The notes: generated from the sequence alone by a model not told the origin. A stretch of 11,424 nt of DNA from Lysobacter antibioticus (GCF_001442535.1 NZ_CP013141.1:5685763-5697186), one strand, 5' to 3'. Counted from the first letter of the stretch, positions 1 to 7,498 are shown. Numbers and translations: made by a program.

Positions 1-68
1 CGGCCGCCGCGACCGGCCGACCGCCGTCCACCGCCCCGTCCGCGCCTGCCGCCGGAGACGATCGATGA
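1..68 (+). CDS. mreC: MreC rod shape-determining protein, C-terminal end only
   Basis: Only the last 21 codons are in the window. Reading from base 3, the frame gives a Pro/Ala/Thr/Ser-rich tail ending in GDDR and a TGA at 66-68. Its stop overlaps the mreD start as ATGA, the same junction type seen further along this operon. MreC is the bitopic periplasmic scaffold of the elongation complex and links MreB to PBP2/RodA. The identification rests on position, because mreC normally lies directly upstream of mreD, and on the low-complexity tail often seen in MreC. No diagnostic domain is visible in so short a piece. Confidence 0.72.
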   Translation, partial: AAATGRPPSTAPSAPAAGDDR

Positions 69-550
69 CCCGCGCCCGCCACCATTGGGTGTTGCCGGTC
101 AGCCTGATCGCGGCGCTGACCTTGAGCTTGCTGCCCTTGCCGCAGTTCCTGCTGCCGCTGCGGCCGTACTGGCTGGGTCTGGTCCTGGCTTATTGGGTGA
201 TCGAAGACCCAGACCGGGTCGGCCTCGGCTTCGCCTTCCTGGTCGGTCTGGCCGGCGACCTGGTCTCGGACGGCCTGCTCGGCGAGCAGGCCCTGCGCCT
301 GGTGGTCATGGCCTTCATCCTGCAGCGCTTCCGCGCCCGTCTGCGGTTCTTCCCGTTGTCGCAGCAAGCGCTCGCGGTCGGCGGCTTGATGCTCAACGAC
401 CGCATCGTCACCTCGGCGATCCACGTGGTCCTGCGCGAGCCGGCGCTGCCGTCGACGTTCTGGCTGTCGCCGCTGGCCGGCATGCTGCTGTGGCCGCTGA
501 TCTTCCTGCTGCTCGACGCCCTGCGTCTGGGCAGCTGGCGGAGGCGTTGA
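65..550 (+). CDS. mreD: MreD rod shape-determining membrane protein
   Basis: This is a 161-residue, very hydrophobic polytopic inner-membrane protein, the usual MreD length. Hydrophobic stretches lie near residues 8-30, 35-46, 53-70, 77-88 and 131-152. The segment around residues 60-98, with GLAGDLVSDGLLGEQALRL followed by an Arg-rich turn and FPLSQQ, fits the conserved MreD core. MreD works with MreC, RodA and PBP2 in lateral wall synthesis. The start is the ATG at 65, supported by a GGAGA site at 54-58 and by the 4-nt overlap with the upstream stop. Its own stop overlaps the mrdA start by one base (TGATG), with a GGAGG site at 540-544 inside its 3' end. Both points indicate translational coupling. 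Confidence 0.93.
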   Translation: MTRARHHWVLPVSLIAALTLSLLPLPQFLLPLRPYWLGLVLAYWVIEDPDRVGLGFAFLVGLAGDLVSDGLLGEQALRLVVMAFILQRFRARLRFFPLSQQALAVGGLMLNDRIVTSAIHVVLREPALPSTFWLSPLAGMLLWPLIFLLLDALRLGSWRRR

Positions 551-2772
551 TGGGCCCGCGCCGCAGCCCGATCAAGAAACGCGTGCTCAAGAACGCCGCA
601 GCCGAGGCGGACCAGTTCCGCGCCCGCGCCGCGATCGCCTTCGCCTTCGTCCTGCTGGGGGTGATCGGCCTGGGGTTCTGGTACTTCCGCCTGCAGGTCT
701 GGCAGCACGACGACTACGCCATGCGTTCGGAGGCCAACCGGGTCAAGCTGCGGCCGGTGGTGCCGGGGCGCGGGCTGATCTACGACCGCCAGGGCCGCAT
801 CCTCGCCGACAACGTGCCGGCGTTCCGCATCGAGGTCACCCCCAGCGAAGCCGGCGACAGCAAGGACTGGCTGCCGCAGCTGGCCCAGGTCGTTGCGTTG
901 ACGCCCGAGGAGATCGCCCGCTTCGAGAGCGAGCGCAAGGCCACCCGCGGCTTCAAGCCGATCGTGCTGAAGATGCGGGTCAGCGACGAAGAAGTCGCTG
1001 CGTTCGCGGTCGACCGCTGGCGCTTCCCCGGCGTCGAGCTGGTGTCCTACCTCAACCGCCGTTACCCCTACGGCTCGCTGTTCGCCCACGTCATCGGCTA
1101 CGTCGGGCGCATCGACAGCAAGGACGAGGAGGCGATGGGCCAGAACGCCGGCGTGCTGACCCACACCGGCAAGACCGGCCTGGAGCGTTTCTACGACGAG
1201 CAACTGCGCGGCCAGATCGGCTACGAGCAGATCGAGACCAACGTCGACGGCCGGCCGATCCGCCAGGTCGGTTACGTTCCGGCCAAGCCCGGCGCCGACC
1301 TGCGCCTGAGCATCGACATGGACCTGCAGCAGGCCATGATCACAGCGTTCGGCGACATGGACGGCTCGGCGGTCGCGGTCGATCCGCGCACCGGCGAAGT
1401 GCTGGCGATGGTCAGCCTGCCGAGCTACGACACCAATCTGTTCGTCAACGGCATTTCCTCGGCCGACTACAAGGCGCTGTCGGGCAATCCATCGCGGCCC
1501 CAGTTCAACCGCAACGTGCTCGGCGGCGGTCCGCCGGGCTCGACCATGAAGCCCTTCGTCGCTCTGGCCGGCCTCGACAGCGGCCTGCGCCGCGCCGAAG
1601 ACCGCACTCTGTCGACCGGCGAGTTCCACATCCCCGGGCAGAAGCGCGGCTATCGCGATTCGCACGGCGGCGGCCACGGCTGGGTCGACCTGCGCGAATC
1701 CATCGCCCAGTCGGTCAACACCTACTACTACAAGCTCGCGCTGGAGATGGGCATCGCCCGTTTCGACCAGTACATGACCCGCTACGGCTTCGGCCAGAAG
1801 ACCGGCATCGACCTGGCCGGCGAGAACATCGGCATCCTGCCGTCGCCGCAGTGGAAGGCCAAGCGCAGCAAGGAAGGCTGGTACCCGGGCGAAACCGTCA
1901 TCGCCGGCATCGGTCAGGGCTATTGGGTGGTGACCGCGCTGCAGCTCGCGCGCGGCACCGCCGCGATCGCCAACGGCGGCCGCCTGCAGCAACTGCACCT
2001 GGTGCGCGAAAGCCGCACCGGCTACGAAGCGCCGTGGCTGCCCAAGCAGGTCGCTGCGCCGACGCTCATCACCGACAACCCCGCGCATCTGCGCGCGGTG
2101 CAGGAAGGCATGGTCTCGACCATCCACGGCGCGCGCGGCACGGCGAAGGTGATGGCGCGCGGCGCGCCGTACCGCATGGCCGGCAAGACCGGCACCGCGC
2201 AGAAGATCAGCCGCAAGGGCAACGTCAGCATGAATCCGCATTCGCTGCCGCTGCACTTGCGCCATCAGGCCTTGTTCGTCGGTTATGCACCGGCCGATAA
2301 CCCGACCATCGCGGTCGCGGTGGTGGTCGAGCACGGCGGTTACGGCGGCAGCACCGCGGCGCCGATCGCGCGCAAGATCTTCGATGCCTGGTTGCTCGGC
2401 AAGATGCCCGAGCCCCTGCCGGGCAAGAACGAGGCGCCGACGGTGCCGAAGCTGGCCGCGGCCGACGCTCAACCGCAGGCCGACCCGGCCGCTGCGGCCG
2501 AAAACGAACCCAAGATCGTGCCGGTCGCGATCAACGGCGCCTGGGCCGAAAGCGTGGCCGCGGCCAACGCCGTGGTCGCCGCGCAGCCGGGCCGCGCGCC
2601 GCAGGCGCTGGAACGCCGGCCGCTGCTGCGCCCGCACTTGCCGGGCGCAGCAGCGCCGACCGATGCCGTACCGAACGAGGCCGGCGACGACGCGTCCGGC
2701 GAACCCGAGGACGAGCCCGTCGCGCCAGAGCCCGCGCCCACGGTCGCGCCGGCGGCGGAGCCGCGGCGATGA
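550..2772 (+). CDS. mrdA: Penicillin-binding protein 2, elongasome transpeptidase
   Basis: This 740-residue class B PBP is the DD-transpeptidase that cross-links new glycan strands during elongation, as the partner of RodA. The frame stays open upstream, but the ATG at 550 is the real start: GGAGG lies 5 nt before it, it overlaps the mreD stop, and it yields a basic N-terminus followed by a single TM anchor at about residues 27-46. The dimerisation region follows, with GRGLIYDRQGRILADN at about 73-88. The catalytic domain shows all three signatures: STMK with nucleophile Ser331, SVN at 388-390, and KTGT at 546-549. The catalytic fold ends near residue 615. About 120 further residues are an Ala/Pro/Glu-rich, probably disordered tail, so the protein is about 100 residues longer than the E. 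coli enzyme. It overlaps rodA by ATGA. Confidence 0.96.
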   Translation: MGPRRSPIKKRVLKNAAAEADQFRARAAIAFAFVLLGVIGLGFWYFRLQVWQHDDYAMRSEANRVKLRPVVPGRGLIYDRQGRILADNVPAFRIEVTPSEAGDSKDWLPQLAQVVALTPEEIARFESERKATRGFKPIVLKMRVSDEEVAAFAVDRWRFPGVELVSYLNRRYPYGSLFAHVIGYVGRIDSKDEEAMGQNAGVLTHTGKTGLERFYDEQLRGQIGYEQIETNVDGRPIRQVGYVPAKPGADLRLSIDMDLQQAMITAFGDMDGSAVAVDPRTGEVLAMVSLPSYDTNLFVNGISSADYKALSGNPSRPQFNRNVLGGGPPGSTMKPFVALAGLDSGLRRAEDRTLSTGEFHIPGQKRGYRDSHGGGHGWVDLRESIAQSVNTYYYKLALEMGIARFDQYMTRYGFGQKTGIDLAGENIGILPSPQWKAKRSKEGWYPGETVIAGIGQGYWVVTALQLARGTAAIANGGRLQQLHLVRESRTGYEAPWLPKQVAAPTLITDNPAHLRAVQEGMVSTIHGARGTAKVMARGAPYRMAGKTGTAQKISRKGNVSMNPHSLPLHLRHQALFVGYAPADNPTIAVAVVVEHGGYGGSTAAPIARKIFDAWLLGKMPEPLPGKNEAPTVPKLAAADAQPQADPAAAAENEPKIVPVAINGAWAESVAAANAVVAAQPGRAPQALERRPLLRPHLPGAAAPTDAVPNEAGDDASGEPEDEPVAPEPAPTVAPAAEPRR

Positions 2773-3884
2773 GGGTGATCCTGCGCTACCTGTGGGACCT
2801 GCTGCAGCGCTTCACCCGCACCCTCGACCTGATGATGTTGGCCGCCTTGCTGGCGCTGATGGCGATCGGCCTGGCGGTGCTGTACAGCGCGGGCGAACAC
2901 TCCATGCGCATGGTGATCGCGCAGGGTTCGCGCTTCGGCGTCGGCCTGCTGGCGATGTGGGGGCTGTCGCGCATGCCGCCGTCGCAGCTGCGCAATTGGA
3001 CCCCGTTGGTCTACGCGCTGTCGATGATTCCCCTGTTGCTGGTGCTCATCGTCGGCACCGGCAAACACGGCCGGCACTGGATCGACCTGAAGGTGTTCTA
3101 TTTCCAGCCGGCCGAGCTGCTCAAGCTGAGCCTGCCGATGATGGTCGCGTGGTATCTCAACCGCGAGGCCTTGCCGCCGAAGCTCAAGACCGTGCTGATC
3201 GCCGCGGTGTTGATCGGCGTGCCGACCGCCTTGATCCTGCTTCAGCCCGATTTCGGTACGGCGATGCTGGTCGGCATCAGCGGCGCCTTCGCCCTGTACC
3301 TGGCCGGCCTGCCGTGGTGGTGGTTCGGCGCCGCGTTCGGCGCCGTCGCCGCGACTGCGCCGGTGGCGTGGTTCTGGCTGCTGCGTCCGTACCAGAAAGA
3401 CCGCATCCTGACCTTCCTCAACCCCGAAACCGATCCGCTCGGCACCGGCTGGAACATCATCCAGTCGAAGATCGCGATCGGCGCCGGCGGCATGACCGGC
3501 AAGGGCTGGCTGCAGGGCTCGCAGTCGCACCTCAACTACCTGCCCGAACACACCACCGACTTCATCTTCGCCGTGCTCAGCGAAGAATTCGGCTGGACCG
3601 GCGTGATCGTGGTGCTGGCCCTGTATCTGTTCGTGGTCGGCCGCTGCCTGTGGATCGCCGCCGACGCCCGCGACGGCTACTCGCGATTGATTGCGGGTGC
3701 CTTGGGCTTGGCCTTCTTCGTTTACGTCATCGTCAACGGCGGCATGATCTCCGGCCTGCTGCCGGTGGTCGGCGTGCCGATGCCGCTGCTCAGCTACGGC
3801 GGCACCTCGGCGGTGTCCTTGTTGGCCGGCCTCGGCGTGGTGATGGCGGTGCGCGCGCATCGGCCGGTGCACGGCGGGCGTTGA
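2769..3884 (+). CDS. rodA: RodA SEDS-family peptidoglycan glycosyltransferase
   Basis: This 371-residue polytopic inner-membrane protein polymerises lipid II into glycan strands for lateral wall growth, in complex with PBP2 encoded just upstream. SEDS signatures are in order: LQPDFGTAM at 158-166, the Gly-rich AIGAGGMTGKGWLQGS at about 236-251, LPEHTTDFIFAVL at 258-270, and the C-terminal NGGMISGLLPVVGVPMPLLS plus YGGTS at 323-346. Asp264 in HTTDF aligns with the catalytic Asp262 of E. coli RodA. The ATG at 2769 overlaps the mrdA stop as ATGA and has GGAG 8 nt upstream. Genes related to cell-wall elongation stop here. The usual downstream neighbours mltB and rlpA appear only after about 5 kb of unrelated genes. 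Confidence 0.96.
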   Translation: MRVILRYLWDLLQRFTRTLDLMMLAALLALMAIGLAVLYSAGEHSMRMVIAQGSRFGVGLLAMWGLSRMPPSQLRNWTPLVYALSMIPLLLVLIVGTGKHGRHWIDLKVFYFQPAELLKLSLPMMVAWYLNREALPPKLKTVLIAAVLIGVPTALILLQPDFGTAMLVGISGAFALYLAGLPWWWFGAAFGAVAATAPVAWFWLLRPYQKDRILTFLNPETDPLGTGWNIIQSKIAIGAGGMTGKGWLQGSQSHLNYLPEHTTDFIFAVLSEEFGWTGVIVVLALYLFVVGRCLWIAADARDGYSRLIAGALGLAFFVYVIVNGGMISGLLPVVGVPMPLLSYGGTSAVSLLAGLGVVMAVRAHRPVHGGR

Positions 3885-3958
3885 GTTCGACGGGATACGC
3901 CGGCGGCCGATCGCGCGCTCGTAGCGGAACGGTTCCGAGCTGAGCATTTCTTTCTCGC

Positions 3959-3964
3959 AGGAGG
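3959..3964 (+). promoter_or_regulatory. Strong ribosome binding site of the TraB/TIKI-like gene
   Basis: A perfect AGGAGG lies 4 nt before the ATG at 3969. It fixes that start and shows that the first accessory gene after rodA has its own strong initiation site rather than being coupled to rodA. The 84-nt gap between rodA and this gene also holds a small inverted repeat, CGGAA-CGG-TTCCG, at 3925-3937. That repeat is too short to call a terminator. Confidence 0.8.
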
Positions 3965-3968
3965 CGGC

Positions 3969-4838
3969 ATGAAAGGATTCGCGATCGATCCCCGCGCGCT
4001 GTCGGTGCTGGTACTGCTCGTCGTTGCTGTTTTTCCGAGGCCGGCGCCTGCCGACGAGAGCGCAAGGCGCGCCGCGGCGCGTAGCTACCTGAAGCTGCCC
4101 GCGGGTGGAAAGCCGGCGGCGCTGCCTTACGTATGGGAGCGCAAGGCCGGCGCGAAACACCTCGCCGTGCTGGGGACCAGGCACCTCAGCAATCCGCATT
4201 CGCCAATGTACGACGGCATCGAAGCCGCGTTCGAGCGTGTCCGCCCACAGATTGTGCTGCACGAAAGCCAAATCCCCGGCGACCTCAAGACCATGTCGAA
4301 GGATGCGGCGATAGCACGCGCTGCCGATCTCGGCTTCATCGCCTATCTGACGCACCGGCGCGGTATCCCGGTCCGCAGCGGCGATGCGTCGGTGAAGCAA
4401 GAGATCACCGCACTGCTGGCCCGCTACAGCACCGAAGAAATTCTCGTATTCATGGTGGCGCAGCGCCTGATAGGAAACCGCCGCAATCCGGACCTCAAGA
4501 CGGCCGAGGCCCAATACGCAGCCTTCTACGCCGATTATCTGGTCGCAAACGGTCTGCCGAAGCGCGAGGGCTGGGACCGATGGTCAGGTTTCATGCGCGA
4601 ATATCAACGTCTGCTCGGCAAGCCTTTGTCGGGCAATGGGTGGGACCCGGACCTGACCAGCCCGATCCGTCGCGGCAGGCTCAGCGAACTCGCGCGCAGT
4701 ACCAACGCCGTGAGGGATCGTCACCTGGTCGCTTCCATCGAACGGGCAATGCGCGAGCACGACCGAGTCTTGGTGGTGTTCGGGGCTTGGCATGTGCTTG
4801 CGGTGGAGCCGATTCTCGATTCGGAGTTTGAGCGATAA
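3969..4838 (+). CDS. Exported TraB/TIKI-superfamily protein (putative metallohydrolase)
   Basis: This protein has 289 residues. It carries an N-terminal signal peptide: a hydrophobic core at about residues 10-22, with likely cleavage after APA at 28. The mature part has the layout of the TraB/PrgY/GumN/TIKI families. A first GxxH motif (GTRH, 69-72) is followed by a Glu-containing HES at 98-100 after a strand-like RPQIVL. A long helical middle follows, then RDRH at 249-252 and a second GxxH motif (GAWH, 272-275) in a VVFGAWHVL strand, with Glu280 just after. Paired GxxH motifs with conserved Glu and Arg are the known hallmark of this proposed metal-dependent hydrolase fold. It should act in the periplasm or outside the cell, and the substrate cannot be read from the sequence. 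The gene is convergent with the minus-strand pair at 4913-6750. Confidence 0.72.
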   Translation: MKGFAIDPRALSVLVLLVVAVFPRPAPADESARRAAARSYLKLPAGGKPAALPYVWERKAGAKHLAVLGTRHLSNPHSPMYDGIEAAFERVRPQIVLHESQIPGDLKTMSKDAAIARAADLGFIAYLTHRRGIPVRSGDASVKQEITALLARYSTEEILVFMVAQRLIGNRRNPDLKTAEAQYAAFYADYLVANGLPKREGWDRWSGFMREYQRLLGKPLSGNGWDPDLTSPIRRGRLSELARSTNAVRDRHLVASIERAMREHDRVLVVFGAWHVLAVEPILDSEFER

Positions 4839-4912
4839 GCCCAGGTCGCCGAGAGCCCGCCGTTCATGCCTGAAATGCTGCCGCTGCTGAAATGGCGCCC
4901 CTGACGGAACGA

Positions 4913-5413
4913 TCAGACGTCGCCGCGCTCCCGATGGAACTTGTCGATCTTCTCGACCTTGAACCAGAGCGCCTCGCCGTGATCCACGGCGGTCGACGTG
5001 GTGACGACGATTTCGTTATCGGCCCTGAAGGTGTTCATGACGTAGCCGTCGTCTTCTTCGTCGACGATCGGCGTGCCCAGGGCGGCGATGGTGTGGGCCC
5101 GGTTGAACTCGAAGCTCAGGCCGTAAGGCAGCACCCCGGCGAACTTGTCGTTCTGGCCGTTCTGGTGGCGGTTGTAGAAATGGATGCCGCTGAGGATCCA
5201 GTGGCCGTCGTCGCGCGGCTCTCCGATCTCTTCGCGGTAGACGTTCGCTACGGTGAAGATCAACGCAAGTCCGAGATCGTCGAAATCGAGGTACTGGACG
5301 ACGTCAGGCCCTTGGGGGCGCTCGATCATCCCGGCATCGGTAAGGTACCGGGCTAGGCTGGCCTGGGCCGAGGAGTGTCCGAGAAGATCGACGAGTCGGT
5401 TGCCATCAATCAT
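4913..5413 (-). CDS. Small cytosolic protein of immunity-like type, function unknown
   Basis: This 166-residue acidic protein has no signal peptide or membrane segment, so it is probably cytoplasmic. I do not recognise a named family with certainty. The middle resembles small proteins common beside polymorphic toxins. A strand run LGLALIFTVANVY (47-59) is followed by a GIHFYN strand (76-81), then FAGVLPYGLSFEFNR (91-105) and a helix ending LGTP (112-115). A Tyr/Phe-x-Gly-x-Leu-Pro-x-Gly-Leu-x-Phe segment ending in an LGxP turn recurs in many candidate immunity proteins, but this is pattern memory, not a search result. The gene lies 23 nt downstream of the ChaN-like gene on the same strand and has its own strong ribosome site. 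The two are probably cotranscribed. Confidence 0.7.
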   Translation of the reverse strand: MIDGNRLVDLLGHSSAQASLARYLTDAGMIERPQGPDVVQYLDFDDLGLALIFTVANVYREEIGEPRDDGHWILSGIHFYNRHQNGQNDKFAGVLPYGLSFEFNRAHTIAALGTPIVDEEDDGYVMNTFRADNEIVVTTSTAVDHGEALWFKVEKIDKFHRERGDV

Positions 5414-5420
5414 GAGGTGA

Positions 5421-5427
5421 CTCCTTT
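5421..5427 (-). promoter_or_regulatory. Strong ribosome binding site of the immunity-like gene
   Basis: On the minus strand the 23-nt gap between the two genes contains AAAGGAG, ending 7 nt before the ATG at 5413. It fixes the start and suggests the second gene of the pair is well translated. The upstream gene has only a shorter GGAG (5 nt before its ATG at 6750). Confidence 0.75.
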
Positions 5428-5436
5428 CTCGATGGA

Positions 5437-6750
5437 TCAGCGCTTAGGTTGACATCGGGTGTGCGACGGGCCGGCGGAGATCGGTGGGGCGTCCGTGGGC
5501 GGTTCCAGCTTTGCAAGCGTCACATACCCAAGAGTCTGCTCCCTATCGCCGCCTTGTTGCACGAGCCTGTACTCGCCGGGCGGGAGCATGAGCGTGACCT
5601 GATCGACCTGCGTTGGCACGAGCACTTGGTCCATGGCGATGGAGAGTGGCGGCTCAGACGCCTTGAAAGCCCTGATCATATGCGCCTGTGGGGATGGCGT
5701 TATCGCAATCCTGCAGGGCTGCCGGTAGCCCCCCATGGAGAGCCAGTCAGGGCGGCCCTCGAAATAACGCGCGCGAGGGTGGAATACGGCCACGTCGAAG
5801 CCTGGCGCCGATAGCAGACCGGCAGGGCGGCGGATTACGAAAGGCGTCGTCTGGGCGAATCTATCGACAACGCTGTTGTACAAGGGGCTGTCCAACTCGC
5901 TGCGGCTCCTCGGAGTTCCCCATATCTGATTGATCGTGAGTGGGTCGAGGGCGGAGCTGCGCTTCAATATCTGCGCCATCCAAAGGCGATCGTCCGAATT
6001 GTCGGATTCCGAGATATGGCTGGCCCCCGCATAAATGAATATCCGGGCAGTAGGATTTCCCCTGAGCAATGCGCCGATGTTCTCGGCTTGCGCCGTCTCT
6101 CGCGCAAGACGTGAATCCTTCTGGCCCGCGTTCTCTTGGTGAGGACGTTGTTCGTAGTCGAACATCGAGTAGCCCAGGATCGCCGCCTGTCGCGCCATGT
6201 CGGCATACAGCGGGTCGGCGGTGTAAATGCCGGTTTCGAGGTCGGGGGCGCCATCGACCATGCTCGCTTGCAGTCGTGGGCCGAAAGTTTCGGCCGCGAA
6301 GTGAGTAAAGCCGATCTTGCGCAGTTCGATCAGGAGCAAAAGCGCAAAGGCGCGGTGCCGCTGATGCGTGTGATCCTCGTTGAGCATGACGACGCGCGCA
6401 CGATCGGCTTCTTTCACGATCTCTGCGAGAGCGGGGCGAGCTGTCGCGTTGTCCAGGTCGACAGTTGCGGAGGGCCAAACGGAAGGAACTGCATCGCGGT
6501 CGTGCATCCGCTCGGTTCCGAGCGTGTCGCCGGAAATACTGTAGAACTGCGCCGCAAGCCTAGCCGGAATCTTCCCGGTCTCAACTCCCTCACGCAGCAT
6601 TTCGATAGCAGGAAAGGGCCGGTCTTGCTGAAAGATGAGCGCCATGGCTGCTGAAAGCGACGTGACGGGATCATCCGCAGGGGACGACGCGGTCGGCAGG
6701 GAAAGCAGAATGCCGCAGCATGCGACGAGGCCGAGCTGAGCGAGCTTCAT
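5437..6750 (-). CDS. Exported ChaN/erythromycin-esterase-like protein
   Basis: This protein has 437 residues from the ATG at 6750, which has GGAG 5 nt upstream and begins a signal peptide (hydrophobic core at about residues 3-20, cleavage near residue 25). A GTG 18 codons earlier is open but has no ribosome site and would bury the signal. A lipobox-like LVAC at 8-11 is probably too close to the N-terminus to be used. The central domain (about 105-300) has the pattern of the ChaN/EreA/TIKI superfamily: VVMLNEDHTHQRHR at 120-133, FAAETFG at 151-157, GYSMFDYE at 193-200, an Arg-rich helix then AENI at 222-225, and YAGASHISE at 240-248. The usual first Gly is Asn124 (NEDH), while the second GxxH (GASH) is intact. 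A roughly 130-residue C-terminal beta-rich region is unassigned. The substrate is unknown. Confidence 0.7.
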   Translation of the reverse strand: MKLAQLGLVACCGILLSLPTASSPADDPVTSLSAAMALIFQQDRPFPAIEMLREGVETGKIPARLAAQFYSISGDTLGTERMHDRDAVPSVWPSATVDLDNATARPALAEIVKEADRARVVMLNEDHTHQRHRAFALLLLIELRKIGFTHFAAETFGPRLQASMVDGAPDLETGIYTADPLYADMARQAAILGYSMFDYEQRPHQENAGQKDSRLARETAQAENIGALLRGNPTARIFIYAGASHISESDNSDDRLWMAQILKRSSALDPLTINQIWGTPRSRSELDSPLYNSVVDRFAQTTPFVIRRPAGLLSAPGFDVAVFHPRARYFEGRPDWLSMGGYRQPCRIAITPSPQAHMIRAFKASEPPLSIAMDQVLVPTQVDQVTLMLPPGEYRLVQQGGDREQTLGYVTLAKLEPPTDAPPISAGPSHTRCQPKR

Positions 6751-6793
6751 GTGTGCTCCGTTACCTGATCCCTGGTATTCGTTGGCGCTCCGA

Positions 6794-6931
6794 TCATGAG
6801 GCACCCCGGGTCTCAGTCACAAGCGTGTGGATCGGTTCTGGGTATTTCTCAAGCCAGCGTCTGAGTAAGCGGTCGACCTCGGCTCTCTTGGCGATAGAGG
6901 TGTCGGCCAGACGTGAACCATCATTCTGAGC
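6794..6931 (-). pseudogene. Possible 3' remnant of a gene
   Basis: The last 45 codons of a minus-strand frame read like a real protein C-terminus: an acidic/basic amphipathic helix with KRAEVDRLLRRWLEKYPEP, ending at a TGA (6794-6796). Upstream the frame stays open to about 7399. Over that stretch it opposes the convincing membrane-protein gene on the other strand, and its translation looks like antisense noise. No ATG begins the protein-like part. It may be a truncated leftover in front of the ChaN-like gene, or chance. The family is not recognised. Confidence 0.25.
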
Positions 6932-7024
6932 GCGCGAGGTTGTTCGTCGGTTGCCGCCAGGAGTGGATGGGTGGCTCGGCAGCGAAGCCGCTAGACTACC
7001 GGGCTCGTTGGGTCGGCAAGTTCC

Positions 7025-7498
7025 ATGATCATCAGGACGGACAAATCGGCATTCCGCAGTAAGGCGGAGCGGACTGCTTGGTATCACGTTGCTCTGGGCG
7101 CCTTCGTATCGCTTACCGGGCTCTGGTGCTGGCGAGGGTCGTTGGAGCCTGTGCCGACTCATTTGGAATATCTGACGGGCGAAATCTCCAGAGCGGAGAC
7201 GCGCCGCAACAGCATCGAGTTCTTCGTCGCCGGGCGCGAATTCGACTATCCGAGCATCCTGCCGAAGGCGGCGCTTGCGCGCAGCCTGCTCAAAGCAGGC
7301 AATACGGCGACGGTCGGCTTTTGGCCGGCCGATCCGTCCGAGATCTGGGCGCTCACCGTCAACGAGCAGGCGATCGTGCTGCCGAATGCGGCCCATCAAG
7401 CACGCGTGAGCAACGGAAAGTTAGCGTTCTGGCTTTTCGTCGTATGCTCGATTTGCACGGGCATTCTCGGCTGGCGTTTCATAAGGCAGTCGAGGTGA
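7025..7498 (+). CDS. Two-TM membrane protein of DUF3592-like layout
   Basis: This 157-residue protein has two membrane helices at about 21-37 (rich in Trp) and 132-152. They bracket a soluble domain of about 95 residues with short strand-like stretches: LTGEISRAETRR, IEFFVAGREFDYP, LLKAGNTATVGFWPAD and IWALTVNEQAIVLP. This resembles DUF3592-type proteins, small envelope proteins of unknown role in which an SH3/OB-like domain sits between two helices. The assignment is by layout only. No good ribosome site precedes the ATG at 7025, so the exact start is uncertain. The gene is divergent from the ChaN-like gene. The 274-nt gap between their starts must hold promoters for both, but I could not pick out convincing elements. 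No charged catalytic motif is visible. Confidence 0.72.
   Translation: MIIRTDKSAFRSKAERTAWYHVALGAFVSLTGLWCWRGSLEPVPTHLEYLTGEISRAETRRNSIEFFVAGREFDYPSILPKAALARSLLKAGNTATVGFWPADPSEIWALTVNEQAIVLPNAAHQARVSNGKLAFWLFVVCSICTGILGWRFIRQSR

Noticed and set aside
190..2637. Very long open minus-strand frame (815 codons) opposite mreD-mrdA
   Set aside because: It is antisense to two certain genes. Its translation is Arg/Ala/Gly/His-rich with no domain pattern, the usual mirror effect of high-GC codon bias.
3886..3893. TTCGACGG shared by the rodA 3' flank and 8723-8730, considered as att-like direct repeats of the inserted block
   Set aside because: Eight bases in GC-rich DNA over 5 kb are expected by chance, and the second copy is part of a hairpin.
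3925..3937. Inverted repeat CGGAA-CGG-TTCCG after rodA
   Set aside because: A 5-bp stem with a 3-nt loop and no adjacent T-run is too weak to call a terminator or operator.
2469..4514. 681-codon minus-strand frame opposite mrdA, rodA and the TIKI-like gene
   Set aside because: It crosses three well-supported + strand genes and is rich in Gln/His/Arg without a fold pattern, so it is an antisense artefact.
4839..4912. Convergent gap between the TIKI-like and immunity-like genes, checked for a bidirectional terminator
   Set aside because: No stem longer than about four pairs and no T or A run was found.
6932..7399. Upstream part of the minus-strand frame ending at 6794, as a full 201-residue gene
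   Set aside because: It overlaps the membrane-protein gene, whose two clear TM helices make the + strand the coding one. Only the last 45 codons look protein-like.
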